Positions 54,963 through 64,000 of a DNA stretch of 64,000 nucleotides are shown here, piece by piece. How positions within the stretch are numbered: position 1 is the first letter of the stretch; each line of letters opens with the position of its first letter. Origin of the DNA: Wenyingzhuangia heitensis (lineage in GTDB: Bacteria; Bacteroidota; Bacteroidia; Flavobacteriales; Flavobacteriaceae); contig NZ_JAASQL010000001.1 of assembly GCF_011762155.1 (NCBI RefSeq), forward strand, positions 1-64,000, given 5' to 3'. Under the pieces are notes generated by a model that did no database searches, was not told where the DNA came from, and saw only the letters and a list, made by a program, of their open reading frames with translations. Both the position numbers and the translations under genes were made by a program.

Positions 54963-55997
54963 ATGTCTAAAAAAGATATTAGAGCCCTTAGCAAAGACCA
55001 ATTAAGAGATTTTTTCGTAGAAAACGGAGACAAAGCTTTTAGAGGTAACCAAGTTTACGAATGGTTATGGTCTAAATCTGCTCATACCTTTGAGGACATG
55101 ACTAACCTATCCAAACAAACTAGGGATATGTTGGACACCAATTTTACCATCAACCATATTGAAGTAGACAATATGCAACGTAGTAAAGATGGTACGGTTA
55201 AAAATGCAGTAAAATTGCACGATGGATTAATTGTAGAATCTGTTTTAATTCCAACTAGTGACAGAACTACCGCTTGTGTATCTAGCCAAGTAGGTTGTAG
55301 TTTAGATTGTGAATTTTGTGCAACCGCTCGTTTAAAACGCATGCGTAATTTAAATGCTGATGAAATTTTTGATCAGGTAGCTGCTATCAATCAAGAAAGT
55401 ATAAAAACCCACAAACATAAATTGTCTAACATTGTGTATATGGGAATGGGAGAACCATTGATGAACTACAACAACGTTCTAAAATCTATAGAAATGATTA
55501 CCAGTGATGAAGGCTTGGGAATGTCTCCAAAAAGAATCACCGTTTCAACATCAGGTCTACCTAAAATGATTAAAAAACTAGCTGATGATGACGTAAAATT
55601 CAATTTGGCAGTTTCTTTACATTCTGCTATTGAAGAAACTAGGAATAAAATAATGCCTTTCTCTAAAAACTTTCCGTTAACAGAATTACGTGAATCTTTA
55701 GAATATTGGTACGCAAAAACGCAAAGTAGAATTACCTATGAATATGTAGTTTGGAGAGATATTAACGATCAACAAGAAGACATTAACGCATTAGTTACTT
55801 TCTGTTCTTACGTTCCTTGTAAAGTAAACTTAATAGAATACAATCCTATTGATGATGGAGAATACCAACAAGCCAGCTCTAAAGCCACAGATGATTACGT
55901 GTATACTTTAGAGAAAAATGGAATTGTAGTAAACGTTCGTCGTTCTAGAGGAAAAGATATTGATGCTGCTTGTGGACAATTAGCTAACAAGAGTTAA
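54963..55997 (+). CDS. rlmN: 23S rRNA (adenine(2503)-C(2))-methyltransferase / tRNA methyltransferase
   Basis: 344 aa radical-SAM enzyme. The cluster motif CSLDCEFC (about 116-123), MGMGEPLMNY and ITVSTSG are intact, and a C-terminal Cys (DAACGQL) is the methyl-carrying position. A -7 box TACCTTTG sits at 54930-54937. The stop lies 3 bp from the end of the convergent SemiSWEET gene. Confidence 0.95.
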   Translation: MSKKDIRALSKDQLRDFFVENGDKAFRGNQVYEWLWSKSAHTFEDMTNLSKQTRDMLDTNFTINHIEVDNMQRSKDGTVKNAVKLHDGLIVESVLIPTSDRTTACVSSQVGCSLDCEFCATARLKRMRNLNADEIFDQVAAINQESIKTHKHKLSNIVYMGMGEPLMNYNNVLKSIEMITSDEGLGMSPKRITVSTSGLPKMIKKLADDDVKFNLAVSLHSAIEETRNKIMPFSKNFPLTELRESLEYWYAKTQSRITYEYVVWRDINDQQEDINALVTFCSYVPCKVNLIEYNPIDDGEYQQASSKATDDYVYTLEKNGIVVNVRRSRGKDIDAACGQLANKS

Positions 55998-56000
55998 CTA

Positions 56001-56258
56001 TTATTTGTATTTAAACTTTAAGATCAATAATAAAACAGCACCCAACGTAAAAAAACTATTGGTTACATAAATGTAGGGGTCTAATTTTAAGATTCCGTAC
56101 ATCAGCCAAAAAAAACCATTTAGCATTCCAATCACCAAGCCTGGCCAAGACAAGCTACTGGTATCTTTTTGCTTAAAAGATTTCCATACTTGTGGAAAAA
56201 ACATACTGCTAGAAGTCATTGCTCCTAACACACCAAAAAGGGATGCAAAATTGCCCAT
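56001..56258 (-). CDS. SemiSWEET sugar transporter
   Basis: 85 aa with three helices, the minimal half-transporter that dimerises. FFPQVWKSFKQKDTSSLSWP carries the PQ-loop-like motif, and FWLMYGILKLDPYIYVTN supplies the conserved Asn of the substrate pocket. Passive sugar transport is the family function; the substrate is not predictable. Convergent with rlmN. Confidence 0.87.
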   Translation of the reverse strand: MGNFASLFGVLGAMTSSSMFFPQVWKSFKQKDTSSLSWPGLVIGMLNGFFWLMYGILKLDPYIYVTNSFFTLGAVLLLILKFKYK

Positions 56259-56495
56259 AGTTCTTTAATTTTAAGTTGCTAAGATATAAAGCAATCTTAC
56301 AAATACTCCCAATAATCTTTTTAATTAAAAGTATTATAAAATAACGTCCTCATAGACTCCATGTTACAAAAAAAGACTCAGAAAAACCTCTCCCAAAGAC
56401 ACGGTCAGTTGTATTTTCAGACGACACTTTATTTACAGGTGATGAAAAATCTATAAGAACAAGATTCAACTCTCCTTCTAAAAACTATTCATAAC

Positions 56496-56525
56496 TAAAA
56501 AAAGACCTTCAATTGAAGGTCTTTT
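56496..56525 (-). terminator. Terminator after the T9SS-sorted propeller gene
   Basis: Stem AAAAGACCTTCAAT / ATTGAAGGTCTTTT, flanked by A-runs, 25 bp beyond the minus-strand stop at 56550. Confidence 0.8.
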
Positions 56526-56549
56526 GTGTTTTTTATAAAAAAATGCTTG

Positions 56550-57620
56550 TTACTTCACAAACCTATACACATGATCATTTATCTTCAACACATAAACTCC
56601 ACTAGATAGATGACTAACATTAAATGAATTATTATTCAAACTTAATTCTTTATTCATCATCATTTTTCCTTCAAGATTATAAATTGTAATATTATTATTT
56701 CCCTTTTTAAGACCTTGAATGGTTAGCTTATCGTTACGCATTGATATCCCTGAAATTTCATTATCCAAACCCTTTACTGACAAAGTTAAATCTCCTTTAG
56801 TTACGATTTTTCCTACTGACTCTTGTGGCATGTACAAAGTTGTTCCAGAAATAACAATATCCCTTAATTCTTTATTATGATCTGTATCCTCTGCTACTGT
56901 CGTTACATCGGAAGAGTTTTTTAACTGAACTTTTTTAACAACTCCAATATCAGTATAGTATAAAAATTCATTAAAAACATATATACCTTCAGTACTTACA
57001 CCGCTAACAAATGTATTAACACTTGGTGAAGACAGAGAAACATCTACACTATATATCTTTTCAGCTTCTCTATCTCCAATATAAAGAATACTGTTCTTGA
57101 ACTCTAAATCTTGTGGTTTCAAAAAACCACCAACAACATTAACAACAGTCGGATTGTTAACTGTTACATCTATTTTATTAAGAGTAGCTCCTCCTCCTGC
57201 TAAACTATTTTCAGTAAAATAAAGCTCATTATTATAAAAACCTAAAGCATTTACAAAACCTAAACCTGTAACTATATTATTTAATACCGTTGGAGTATTG
57301 ATATTAAAACTAGCTAGGGTACTGTCTCCAACATCATCATTTATATATGAAATATAAAAAACATCACCTACTTTTACCAAACCACCAATTTCAAACGGCC
57401 CACCACTTGTAGGTAAGCTATTAAACAACACCGAAGCACTAGGTGATATATCAGAAAGGTTTATTTGATATATTTTACCAGGTAAACCACCTTTTACATA
57501 AATAACATTATTATCTATTATTAAACGTTTTGGAGAATTAATACCTGTTATAAAATCGTTAACCTGAGCATCTACACAAAAGGTTGTGATTAAAAATATA
57601 AATAGTAATTTTATTTTCAT
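56550..57620 (-). CDS. Secreted beta-propeller protein with T9SS type A sorting domain
   Basis: 356 aa with a signal peptide (MKIKLLFIFLITTFCVDAQ). Residues about 25-270 are repeated four-strand blades of the NHL/six-bladed kind (for example PKRLIIDNNVIYVKGG). The C-terminal about 75 residues form a type A sorting domain (ITIYNLEGKMMMNKEL, then SSGVYVLKINDHVYRFVK). Predicted surface or extracellular binding protein; ligand unknown. Monocistronic, with a terminator. Confidence 0.85.
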   Translation of the reverse strand: MKIKLLFIFLITTFCVDAQVNDFITGINSPKRLIIDNNVIYVKGGLPGKIYQINLSDISPSASVLFNSLPTSGGPFEIGGLVKVGDVFYISYINDDVGDSTLASFNINTPTVLNNIVTGLGFVNALGFYNNELYFTENSLAGGGATLNKIDVTVNNPTVVNVVGGFLKPQDLEFKNSILYIGDREAEKIYSVDVSLSSPSVNTFVSGVSTEGIYVFNEFLYYTDIGVVKKVQLKNSSDVTTVAEDTDHNKELRDIVISGTTLYMPQESVGKIVTKGDLTLSVKGLDNEISGISMRNDKLTIQGLKKGNNNITIYNLEGKMMMNKELSLNNNSFNVSHLSSGVYVLKINDHVYRFVK

Positions 57621-58068
57621 ATTTAAAGTTTTTATTAAATAGCTAATTTATAGTTTAATAACAAAGAAAACGTCAAACGTAAAACTATTTTCAATCTTCA
57701 ACTATTATAAAAAACTACTCTAAATAACAACCTAGATTTAGACATATTCAAATTGAAGCTTTATTTCTATTTATTACAACACAATGCCTACCTAAACCAT
57801 ACTCATTAAAAACTTCTGATTTAGAATTTTTATTTTATTACTTCTAAAACACAAAATAATTAGATAAGTAAACTAATCTTAAAAACAGGACACATCACAC
57901 TGTTTTTTAAAAACACCAGAGCAACAACTAATACCTACTTTTTATATATGTCAATCAGTTATTCTAAAAGAAAAGTTTTATCAAAAACGAACTGGTGTTA
58001 ATTAACATTCTAACCTATTTCTAAAATTCTAATCATAAATATTTAATTTTTAACTATATTTATGCCCG
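57621..58068. other. Intergenic stretch before the TPP riboswitch, no gene seen
   Basis: About 450 bp of AT-rich sequence between the divergent propeller gene and the thi operon. The thi promoter should be here: TATATTTA (58055-58062), immediately before the riboswitch, is one base from a -7 box. No coding frame or repeat seen. Confidence 0.5.
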
Positions 58069-58156
58069 ATAAGCTTTAGGGGTGTCTTTTAAAAAAAGGC
58101 TGAGAGTTACCCTTTGAACCTGATTAAGTTAAAACTTGCGTAGGAAAAAGCCTGAT
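58069..58156 (+). promoter_or_regulatory. TPP riboswitch (THI element)
   Basis: Conserved blocks in order: AGGGGTGTC, GGCTGAGAGTTACCC, TTTGAACCTGATTAAG and GCGTAGGAAAAAGCC, matching the thi-box core including CTGAGA and the GAACCTGAT segment. It lies 113 bp upstream of thiS, the expected place. Directly after it, CTGATC-AACA-GATCAG (58152-58167) could pair in competition with the closing P1 stem and serve as the expression platform. Confidence 0.95.
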
Positions 58157-58268
58157 CAACAGATCAGTTTAGTTATATGTGGTAGCAATGTAATATTGTA
58201 CACTCCTTTATCAGCTTCAAAAATAGGCATTCGCCTAAAAGGTTATCAAAACATATTTTATTTAAATA

Positions 58269-58472
58269 ATGATGACCGTTAAAGTAAACAATCAATCCAG
58301 AGAAATTTCAGAAAACACTTCTGTTGCTCGTTTGTTACAACAACTCGAACAACCAGAAAATGGAATTGCTGTAGCTATCAATCAACTAATTATCACCAAA
58401 ACAGATTGGACAACTAAAGTCATCAATCTAAATGATGATATTTTAATTATTCAAGCCACACAAGGAGGCTAA
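58269..58472 (+). CDS. thiS: Sulfur carrier protein ThiS
   Basis: 67 aa ubiquitin-like protein ending in the required Gly-Gly (IQATQGG), which is thiocarboxylated to carry sulphur to thiazole synthase ThiG. VKVNNQSREISENTSVARLL is the usual N-terminal hairpin. A second Met one codon in could be the actual start. First gene of the riboswitch-controlled thi operon. Confidence 0.95.
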   Translation: MMTVKVNNQSREISENTSVARLLQQLEQPENGIAVAINQLIITKTDWTTKVINLNDDILIIQATQGG

Positions 58473-60410
<1,938 letters not shown>

Positions 60411-60419
60411 TATAAGTCG

Positions 60420-60540
60420 GGAGTTGCTTTAGATGGACATCGAGCGAAGTCGAGATGCCCATCTAAAGCCGGGCTTTCGGTACTCGCTTTTTAAAACGAA
60501 TATCTCGACTCCGCTCGATCAACGTTTTAAAAGAGCTCAA
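60420..60540. repeat. Nested inverted-repeat element in the thiC downstream spacer
   Basis: GCTTTAGATGG (60426-60436) pairs with CCATCTAAAGC (60459-60469) around an inner CATCGA...TCGAGATG hairpin. A second related hairpin with CTCGACTCCGCTCGA follows, bounded by TTTAAAACG / CGTTTTAAA. A chance frame through it (60433-60648) is not a gene. Confidence 0.8.
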
Positions 60541-60568
60541 ACAAAACCTCAATCCCTAACTCAACAAA

Positions 60569-60666
60569 TGTCAGTTCGAGTGATTTTGAGGAACGAAAAA
60601 TTGTATCGAGAACTTCTCGATACTAATTTTTACTCATTTCAATCGTAAAATTCACTCGAAATGACA
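60569..60666. repeat. Dispersed palindromic intergenic repeat, copy A
   Basis: Starts GTCAGTTCGAGTGATTTTGA and ends TTCACTCGAAATGAC, near-complementary ends enclosing the inner palindrome TATCGAGAACTTCTCGATA. Related copies at 61357-61448 and 63877-63989; partial ones at 61274-61326 and 35785-35843. Confidence 0.85.
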
Positions 60667-60680
60667 AATTATAAGTAAAA

Positions 60681-61271
60681 ATGATAGTACTAATAGCACC
60701 TGAAAAAGACATTCCAAACGAAATAGAGATATTACATCAGTTATTTAAAGAAGGTTTAGAATATTATCATTTAAGAAAGCCTAACAAAAATTACGAGGAA
60801 CATTGTGAGTATTTAAATCTGATCGATAAAAAATACCACAACAGAATTGTAGTTCATTATTTTCATGAATTGATTAACGAATACAATTTAAAAGGAATTC
60901 ATTTTCAAGAACAAAAACGAAAAGATCATCTAGACATTCCTACCGATTATTTTGTAAAACTGAATAACATGTTTGGAAAAACCATTAGTTCTTCATTTCA
61001 TGAACCTGAAGAATTGGAGAATTGTACATTCGAGTTTGACTATCATTTATTAAGTCCTGTTTTTTCGTCCATCTCTAAACAAGGTTATAATGGTCGTGGT
61101 TTTAATGTCAACCATATTGACAAAACAATTGTGGGTATGGGTGGAGTTACAACCACCAATTTAGCTGAATTTGACAAACTTGGTTTTAAAGGTGTAGGTG
61201 TTTTAGGAGGTGTTTGGAATAGTGAAAATCCTATAGAAGATTTTAAAAAAATGAAAAGTCATTTTAACTAA
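60681..61271 (+). CDS. Thiamine phosphate synthase paralogue, probably TenI-type thiazole tautomerase
   Basis: 196 aa TIM barrel of the ThiE/TenI family. It has GMGGVTTTNL, LLSPVFSSISKQGYNGRGF and a GIHFQEQ where ThiE has GVHLGQxD, but lacks the canonical pyrophosphate-binding and catalytic NDYYKIA-type segment that the second copy (62346) keeps. In the known pair from Bacillus, TenI aromatises the ThiG product and ThiE makes ThMP. By analogy I assign this copy to the tautomerase. It might instead be a degenerate synthase. Confidence 0.75.
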   Translation: MIVLIAPEKDIPNEIEILHQLFKEGLEYYHLRKPNKNYEEHCEYLNLIDKKYHNRIVVHYFHELINEYNLKGIHFQEQKRKDHLDIPTDYFVKLNNMFGKTISSSFHEPEELENCTFEFDYHLLSPVFSSISKQGYNGRGFNVNHIDKTIVGMGGVTTTNLAEFDKLGFKGVGVLGGVWNSENPIEDFKKMKSHFN

Positions 61272-61273
61272 AA

Positions 61274-61326
61274 GGTTCTCCATACAAATTTCACTCATTA
61301 CAATCGTGAAATTTACTCGAACTGAC
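61274..61326. repeat. Dispersed palindromic repeat, right-half copy
   Basis: GGTTCTC...ACTCGAACTGAC is the right half of the element at 60569 (with the same TTTCACTCATTACAATCG core, slightly varied), immediately after the TenI-like stop codon. Confidence 0.7.
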
Positions 61327-61356
61327 TAGTAGTGATTTTAACAAAGAATATTTAAA

Positions 61357-61448
61357 GTCACTTCGAGTGATTTTGAGGAACGAAAAATTATATCGAGAAG
61401 TTCTCGATACATTTTAATTCGTAACCTCATTAAAACACTCGAACAGAC
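61357..61448. repeat. Dispersed palindromic intergenic repeat, copy B
   Basis: GTCACTTCGAGTGATTTTGA through CACTCGAACAGAC, with inner palindrome TATCGAGAAGTTCTCGATA. It lies directly upstream of thiD and ends 12 bp before its start codon. Confidence 0.85.
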
Positions 61449-61460
61449 AAAAAACACAAA

Positions 61461-62303
61461 ATGCAAAACGATAAAAACTACATATTAACTATTGCAGGAT
61501 TTGATCCAAGTAGCGGTGCTGGAATTACATCCGACATCAAAACCATAGAAGCTCATAATTGTTATGGTTTGTCTGTTTGCACAGCAGTTACTGTTCAGAA
61601 TGATATCGCTTTTAAAAATTGTGTTTGGATAAACCCAACCATTATTATTTCTCAAATAGAAACCTTATTTGAACGTTTTGAAATCAATATTGTTAAAATT
61701 GGAATTGTTGAAAGTTGGGAGACATTGTCTCTTATCTTAGACAAACTGCACGAATTAAATTCCGAAATAAAAGTTGTTTTAGACCCTATTTTTAAAGCCA
61801 GTGCTGGTTTTGATTTTCATACCAAAGAGCATCAAAATTTATTAGATAAAATATGGAAACAATGTTTTATCATCACTCCAAATTATGATGAAATCCAAAG
61901 TATTTATCCTGAATTAGATATTGAAGAAACTATTGAACATATTTCTAGCTTCACCAATATCTACTTAAAAGGAGGACACAGAACAGACAAAAAAGGTTGG
62001 GACGAATTGTATCATAGCGGAATTGTTATGGTAAACATTCCTCCAAACGTAGAAAAAGTTTCAGAAAAACACGGAAGCGGTTGTGTATTATCTTCTTCAT
62101 TAGCCTGTAACTTAACTCTTGACTTAGAATTAGATGACGTTGCTAAAAATGCAAAATATTATACAGAGGAATTTTTAAATAGTAACGAATCTTTGTTGGG
62201 AACGCATACTCAAATTCCAAAAAAAGAAACCCCGAATAAGGAAGAAGAAGTTGACGAAATTGATGATATGTTAAATTTCAATAAAACATATTCTAATCTT
62301 TAA
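61461..62303 (+). CDS. thiD: Hydroxymethylpyrimidine/phosphomethylpyrimidine kinase
   Basis: 280 aa ribokinase-fold kinase that phosphorylates HMP and HMP-P. TIAGFDPSSGAGITSDIKTI at the N-terminus, CTAVTVQND, KIGIVES and the anion-hole HGSGCVLSSSLACNL are intact. It has an acidic C-terminal tail (KKETPNKEEEVDEIDDML) beyond the usual end of the fold, possibly species-specific. Ends 42 bp before thiE. Confidence 0.93.
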   Translation: MQNDKNYILTIAGFDPSSGAGITSDIKTIEAHNCYGLSVCTAVTVQNDIAFKNCVWINPTIIISQIETLFERFEINIVKIGIVESWETLSLILDKLHELNSEIKVVLDPIFKASAGFDFHTKEHQNLLDKIWKQCFIITPNYDEIQSIYPELDIEETIEHISSFTNIYLKGGHRTDKKGWDELYHSGIVMVNIPPNVEKVSEKHGSGCVLSSSLACNLTLDLELDDVAKNAKYYTEEFLNSNESLLGTHTQIPKKETPNKEEEVDEIDDMLNFNKTYSNL

Positions 62304-62345
62304 TTTCTTAACTCATTAAATTCTTAACTACTAAATTCTTAAAAC

Positions 62346-62987
62346 ATGATCATTAACAAACTACATTATATATCTCAAGGAGCTACTCCTAAAGAACACA
62401 TAGAAAACATTCAACAAGCTTGTTTATCTGGAGCTGAATTGATTCAGTTACGTTTAAAAAATTTATCAGAAAAAAAGATTTTAAAAATAGCTCTAGAAGC
62501 TAGAGAAATAACAAATCAATTTCAGACAAGATTAATTATAAACGATTATTATAAAATAGCAAAAGAAGTAAAAGCTGATGGTGTTCATTTAGGAAAAACA
62601 GATACTTGCCCTACTGAAGCTAGAAAACATCTATACACTTGGCAAATTATTGGAGGTACTGCAAACACTTTAGAAGATTGCAAAACTTTGATTAGTAAAG
62701 AGGTAGATTATATTGGTTTGGGACCTTTTAGATTTACTACCACTAAAGACAATTTAAGTCCTGTTTTAGGCTTGGAGGGTTACACTGTAATTTTAGAAGA
62801 ATTAAAGACCGATACTCCCATTATTGCTATTGGGGGAATTACAGTAGAAGATGTAAAAGCTATTTTAAAAACTGGAGTTTCTGGAATTGCTATATCAGGA
62901 GAAATTACTAAAGATTTTAATAAAATTAGAACTTTTCATCAACTCCTAGAAGCAGGAAGTAGCGAAGAACAAAAATATAAAATTTAA
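62346..62987 (+). CDS. thiE: Thiamine phosphate synthase
   Basis: 213 aa. Joins HMP-PP and thiazole phosphate to thiamine phosphate. Canonical residues are present: ELIQLRLKN, RLIINDYYKIAKEV, GVHLGKTD, IGGTANTLEDC, YIGLGPFRFTTTK and IAIGGITVEDV. This full set separates it from the paralogue at 60681. Confidence 0.94.
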   Translation: MIINKLHYISQGATPKEHIENIQQACLSGAELIQLRLKNLSEKKILKIALEAREITNQFQTRLIINDYYKIAKEVKADGVHLGKTDTCPTEARKHLYTWQIIGGTANTLEDCKTLISKEVDYIGLGPFRFTTTKDNLSPVLGLEGYTVILEELKTDTPIIAIGGITVEDVKAILKTGVSGIAISGEITKDFNKIRTFHQLLEAGSSEEQKYKI

Positions 62988-63095
62988 AAAATAGAAGTTA
63001 AAGCTTCCTTTGGAAGCAGGAGTTAAGGAGGTAACTACTAAAACCGTCCTATTCTTAACTACTTCAATTCTTAACTACTTAACTATTTATACAAA

Positions 63096-63866
63096 ATGAA
63101 CGATATATTAAAAATAGCAGATAAAGAATTTAGCTCTAGATTATTTACTGGAACAGGAAAATTTAGCTCTAACCAATTGATGTCTCAAGCATTAATTGCA
63201 AGTGAAAGCGAATTGATTACTGTAGCATTAAAACGTGTAGACGTAGACAACGAACAAGATAGAATGTTGCAAAGCATTATGAGACCCAACGTAAATTTAT
63301 TACCAAACACATCGGGAGTAAGAAATGCGAAAGAAGCTGTTTTTGCAGCTCAATTGGCTCGTGAAGCTCTAGAAACCAATTGGATTAAGTTAGAAATTCA
63401 TCCAGATCCAAAATATTTATTACCAGATCCTATTGAGACTTTAAAAGCCGCAGAAGAATTGGTGAAATTAGGTTTTGTGGTGATGCCTTATATTCATGCA
63501 GACCCTGTTTTATGTAAAAGATTAGAAGATGTAGGAACGCAATGTGTAATGCCTTTGGGAGCTCCTATTGGGACCAACAAAGGAATTAAAACTGTAGATT
63601 TTCTAGAAATTATTATAGAGCAAAGTAATGTTCCTGTAATTGTAGATGCTGGAATAGGTAGTCCATCTCACGCTGCATATGCTATGGAATTAGGGGCAGA
63701 TGCAGTTTTGGTAAACACCGCTATTGCAGTTTCTCAAAACCCTATAGAAATGGCTAAAGCGTTTAAAATGGCCGTAGAAGCTGGTAGAATGGCTTTTAAC
63801 GCAAAATTAGCTACTATAAAAAAACACGCAGAAGCGAGTAGTCCATTAACGAGTTTTTTAAATTAG
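63096..63866 (+). CDS. thiG: Thiazole synthase
   Basis: 256 aa. Builds the thiazole ring of thiamine from DXP, dehydroglycine and ThiS thiocarboxylate. The Schiff-base lysine lies in [16 protein letters not shown] (about 91-106). [12 protein letters not shown] (about 152) and [28 protein letters not shown] (quoted in part) are the phosphate and product sites. Last complete gene of the operon; thiH or thiF may follow outside the window. Confidence 0.95.
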   Translation: MNDILKIADKEFSSRLFTGTGKFSSNQLMSQALIASESELITVALKRVDVDNEQDRMLQSIMRPNVNLLPNTSGVRNAKEAVFAAQLAREALETNWIKLEIHPDPKYLLPDPIETLKAAEELVKLGFVVMPYIHADPVLCKRLEDVGTQCVMPLGAPIGTNKGIKTVDFLEIIIEQSNVPVIVDAGIGSPSHAAYAMELGADAVLVNTAIAVSQNPIEMAKAFKMAVEAGRMAFNAKLATIKKHAEASSPLTSFLN

Positions 63867-63876
63867 TTATAACAAT

Positions 63877-63989
63877 GTCACTTCGAGTAATTTTTGAAAT
63901 GATAATTGAGAAAATTGTATCGAGAAGTTAACTCAAATAAGTTCTCGATACTTTTTAATTCGCTACCTCATTAAAACACTCGAACTGAC
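63877..63989. repeat. Dispersed palindromic intergenic repeat, copy C
   Basis: GTCACTTCGAGTAATTTTTG through CACTCGAACTGAC, with a longer inner region (about 20 bp extra) than copies A and B. It begins 11 bp after the thiG stop and runs nearly to the window edge. Confidence 0.85.
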
Positions 63990-64000
63990 ATAAGAATACA

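Noticed and set aside
60433-60648. A 71-codon plus-strand open frame after thiC
   Set aside because: It runs through the palindromic repeats at 60420-60666, has no plausible protein composition and would begin within an inverted repeat.
60569-63989. Regularly spaced repeats considered as a CRISPR array
   Set aside because: The copies are palindromic, unequal in length and separated by genes rather than short unique spacers; no cas genes are present.

Overview
The window is a piece of a low-GC Bacteroidetes chromosome, almost certainly a marine-type Flavobacteriaceae. Evidence for this: the promoters fit TTG-N20/21-TAnnTTTG rather than the sigma70 consensus; type IX secretion (T9SS) components and T9SS-sorted proteins are present; and there are Bacteroidetes-restricted families (DUF2480, DUF3078, DUF3127, DUF5103), a Na+-translocating NADH dehydrogenase, and an operon order typical of the group. 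No phage, IS element, plasmid, CRISPR or tRNA genes are visible. Nearly all of it is housekeeping sequence in short operons separated by clear hairpin terminators.

Layout. 1-702: the 5' tip of a 16S rRNA gene leaving the window to the left, with two tandem rrn promoters. 703-6586: a 26-bp-stem bidirectional terminator, then the complete nqrABCDEF operon on the minus strand. 6804-15683: T9SS plug protein, apaG, a cysteine-hydrolase-like protein, an NRDE protein, pabB, tilS (carrying a poly-threonine ACA microsatellite) and ppc. 15813-23996: the accessory-looking part, with a NarL-type two-component system (7TMR-DISM sensor kinase), a beta-barrel/lipoprotein pair, a small secreted protein and an LpxR-like/lipoprotein pair. 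24171-33457: purF, a PfkB kinase, sufE-sufT-DUF2480-DUF3078, marC, yhcH, hflX and an EEP-family protein. 33485-40239: an unrecognised gene, then leuC-leuD-(OMP)-cimA/leuA-leuB. 40459-50521: RsmI, an M43 protease, GH3, M23, nadD, gmk, yicC, an EamA transporter and GT9. 50596-57620: DUF3127, aat, mazG, aroA, queA, rlmN, SemiSWEET and a T9SS-sorted beta-propeller. 58069-64000: a TPP riboswitch followed by thiS-thiC-tenI-like-thiD-thiE-thiG, whose spacers carry a palindromic dispersed repeat.

How the parts connect. The most interesting unexplained signal is a small family of inverted repeats (CATACT-N2-AGTATG) that sits between the two-component system and the divergent beta-barrel/lipoprotein operon and recurs upstream of the LpxR-like/lipoprotein operon. 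It has the 7-2-7 geometry expected for a NarL-family regulator, so I propose one envelope-directed regulon of about six genes. Other points: the acyltransferase in the leu operon looks like a citramalate synthase, suggesting a threonine-independent isoleucine route; the first ThiE-like protein of the thi operon looks like a TenI-type thiazole tautomerase; a beta-barrel gene is wedged in the leu operon between two identical 38-bp terminators; and a perfect 22-bp-stem hairpin lies inside the signal-peptide codons of the M43 metalloprotease.
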